A stretch of DNA of 5,604 nucleotides, from positions 1 through 5,604 of the forward strand of contig DWXX01000111.1 in assembly GCA_019118985.1 (NCBI GenBank). The letters are read 5' to 3'. Every line of letters starts with the position of its first letter. Position 1 is the first letter of the stretch. The notes under the pieces were generated by a model, which was not told the DNA's origin, searched no databases, and was given only the letters and a program-made list of their open reading frames with translations. This document shows positions 4,219 to 5,604 of this stretch, piece after piece. This DNA is from Candidatus Faecalibacterium faecipullorum. GTDB lineage: Bacteria > Bacillota > Clostridia > Oscillospirales > Ruminococcaceae. The position numbers and the translations under genes are program-made.

Positions 4219-5604
4219 ATGAAGTCCGACATCGAGATCGCGCAGGCCACCCCCCTGCGCCCCATCGCCGACATTGCCGCGGGGCTCGGCCTCAGCGACG
4301 CCGACGTCATCCCCTATGGCCGCTACAAGGCCAAGATCAACCACCGCCTGGCCGAGGCGCCGGCCCATCAGGGCAAACTGATCCTGGTCACCGCCATCAG
4401 CCCCACCCCTGCCGGCGAGGGCAAGACCACCACCAGCGTCGGCCTGGCCGACGCCCTGTGCGCCCTGGGCAAAAAGACCATGCTCTGCCTGCGCGAGCCC
4501 TCCCTCGGGCCTGTCTTTGGCATCAAGGGCGGCGCCGCCGGCGGCGGCTACGCACAGGTGGTGCCGATGGAGGACATCAACCTCCACTTCACCGGGGACA
4601 TCCACGCCATCGGCACTGCCAACAACCTCCTCGCGGCCATGATCGACAACAGCATCCAGCAGGGCAACCCCCTCGGCATCGACCCCCGCCGCATCACCTG
4701 GAAGCGCTGCATGGACATGAACGACCGCCAGCTGCGGTTCATCGTGGACGGCCTGGGCGGCAAGGCCAACGGCACCCCGCGGGAGGACGGCTTCGACATC
4801 ACCGTCGCCAGCGAGGTGATGGCCATTTTCTGCCTGGCGTCCAGCCTGCACGACCTGAAAGAGCGTCTGGGCCGGATCGTCTGCGCCTACACCTATGACG
4901 GCAAGCCGGTCACCGCCGGCCAGATCGGCGCGGCGGGGGCCATGGCCGCCCTGCTCAAGGACGCCATCGACCCCAACCTGGTCCAGACCCTCGAGCATAA
5001 CCCCGCCATCATCCACGGCGGGCCCTTCGCCAACATCGCCCACGGCTGCAACAGCGTCATGGCCACCCGGCTCAGCCTGTCGCTGGCCGACTATGTGGTC
5101 ACCGAGGCGGGCTTCGGCGCCGACCTCGGGGCCGAGAAGTTCCTGGACATCAAGTGCCGCGCGGCCGGCATCGCCCCCTCCGCCTGCGTGCTGGTGGCCA
5201 CCGTCCGGGCCCTCAAGAGCCACGGCGGGGTGGCCAAGGCCGACCTGAACAAGCCCAACCCCGACGCCGTCCGCGCCGGGCTTGCCAACCTGGGCCGCCA
5301 CATCGAGAACATGAAGGACGGCTTCGGCCTGCCGGTGGTGGTGGCGGTCAACGCCTTCCCCACCGACACCGAGGAAGAGCAGGCCATCGTCGCCGACTTC
5401 TGCGCCGGCATGCAGGTCAAGTGCGTGCTGAGCGAGGTCTTTGCCAAGGGCGGCGAGGGCGGCAAGGCCCTGGCCCAGGCAGTCCTCGACAGCCTGGAGG
5501 ACCGGCCCATCCAGTACACCTACCCCCTCGAGGCCTCCCTGCGGGAGAAGATCGAGGCGGTGGCCGGCAAGATCTACCGCGCCGACGGTGTGGACTACAG
5601 CCCC
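4219..5604 (+). CDS. fhs: Formate-tetrahydrofolate ligase (3' end outside window)
   Basis: The enzyme (10-formyl-THF synthetase) joins formate to tetrahydrofolate using ATP, giving 10-formyl-THF for purine synthesis and, in acetogens, the methyl branch of the Wood-Ljungdahl pathway; it is cytoplasmic. The window holds 462 codons of a family of about 556. Visible are the P-loop TPAGEGKTT at residues 63-71, the first family signature GIKGGAAGGGY (101-111) after REPSLGPVF, and the second, VATVRALKSHGG (326-337). EDGFDITVASEVMAIFCL and VTEAGFGADLGAEKF are also typical. ATG 4219 has AGGAG (4205-4209) 9 nt upstream. An ATG at 4211 is in another frame and reaches a TGA after three codons, overlapping the true start. 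About 95 C-terminal residues lie beyond the edge. Expression is probably controlled by the ZTP riboswitch and terminator directly upstream. No missing key residue was noticed in the visible part. Confidence 0.96.
   Translation, partial: MKSDIEIAQATPLRPIADIAAGLGLSDADVIPYGRYKAKINHRLAEAPAHQGKLILVTAISPTPAGEGKTTTSVGLADALCALGKKTMLCLREPSLGPVFGIKGGAAGGGYAQVVPMEDINLHFTGDIHAIGTANNLLAAMIDNSIQQGNPLGIDPRRITWKRCMDMNDRQLRFIVDGLGGKANGTPREDGFDITVASEVMAIFCLASSLHDLKERLGRIVCAYTYDGKPVTAGQIGAAGAMAALLKDAIDPNLVQTLEHNPAIIHGGPFANIAHGCNSVMATRLSLSLADYVVTEAGFGADLGAEKFLDIKCRAAGIAPSACVLVATVRALKSHGGVAKADLNKPNPDAVRAGLANLGRHIENMKDGFGLPVVVAVNAFPTDTEEEQAIVADFCAGMQVKCVLSEVFAKGGEGGKALAQAVLDSLEDRPIQYTYPLEASLREKIEAVAGKIYRADGVDYSP

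Noticed and set aside
4211..4222. Three-codon reading frame ATG CAG CTA TGA overlapping the fhs start as a possible leader peptide
   Set aside because: Its ATG is only 1 nt from AGGAG, too close for initiation, while the fhs ATG has a normal 9-nt spacing.
3082..5301. A 739-codon open frame on the minus strand across the LysR gene and fhs
   Set aside because: Its product is Gly/Ala/Val/Gln/His-rich without any recognisable domain. It lies antisense to two clear genes and is explained by the scarcity of stop codons in GC-rich DNA.

Overview
The window looks like a chromosomal segment of a GC-rich anaerobic Bacillota, most likely in the class Clostridia (Oscillospirales / Ruminococcaceae-like). 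This is inferred from the protein flavour of the ATP synthase subunits, the formate-tetrahydrofolate ligase behind a ZTP-type riboswitch, and sigma-A-like promoters inside an AT-rich gap between very GC-rich genes. No mobile element, CRISPR array, tRNA or rRNA was seen.

Left part (1-2902, minus strand): the start of an F1Fo ATP synthase operon, transcribed right to left as atpB (subunit a), atpE (subunit c), atpF (subunit b), then the alpha-subunit gene, which runs off the left edge. Spacings are short (19 nt, 17 nt, then a 17-nt overlap), so this is one transcription unit. A strong promoter (TTTACA-N17-TATAAT) lies at 3032-3004. The striking point is that no separate, full-length delta-subunit gene (atpH) stands between atpF and atpA. 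Instead one uninterrupted frame from 1140 encodes about 90 residues resembling only the C-terminal domain of delta (OSCP), followed without a stop by the alpha subunit. The delta N-terminal domain is missing. Subunit c is also unusual: it is predicted to be made with a Sec signal peptide and an acidic/Ala linker, and it has a mixed ion-binding site.

Middle (2903-3111): a short AT-rich divergent regulatory region with the atp promoter, dyad elements, and the upstream region of a LysR-family regulator.

Right part (3112-5604, plus strand): a LysR-type regulator of unknown target, whose stop codon overlaps the -35 box of the next promoter. A ZTP (pfl-motif) riboswitch follows, with an overlapping intrinsic terminator. 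Then comes fhs (formate-tetrahydrofolate ligase), cut by the right edge after 462 codons. The riboswitch and fhs form a coherent one-carbon circuit: ZTP builds up when 10-formyl-THF is short, and the switch should then permit expression of the enzyme that makes 10-formyl-THF. The LysR gene sits between the energy and one-carbon genes and could control either, itself, or something elsewhere; the sequence does not decide this.
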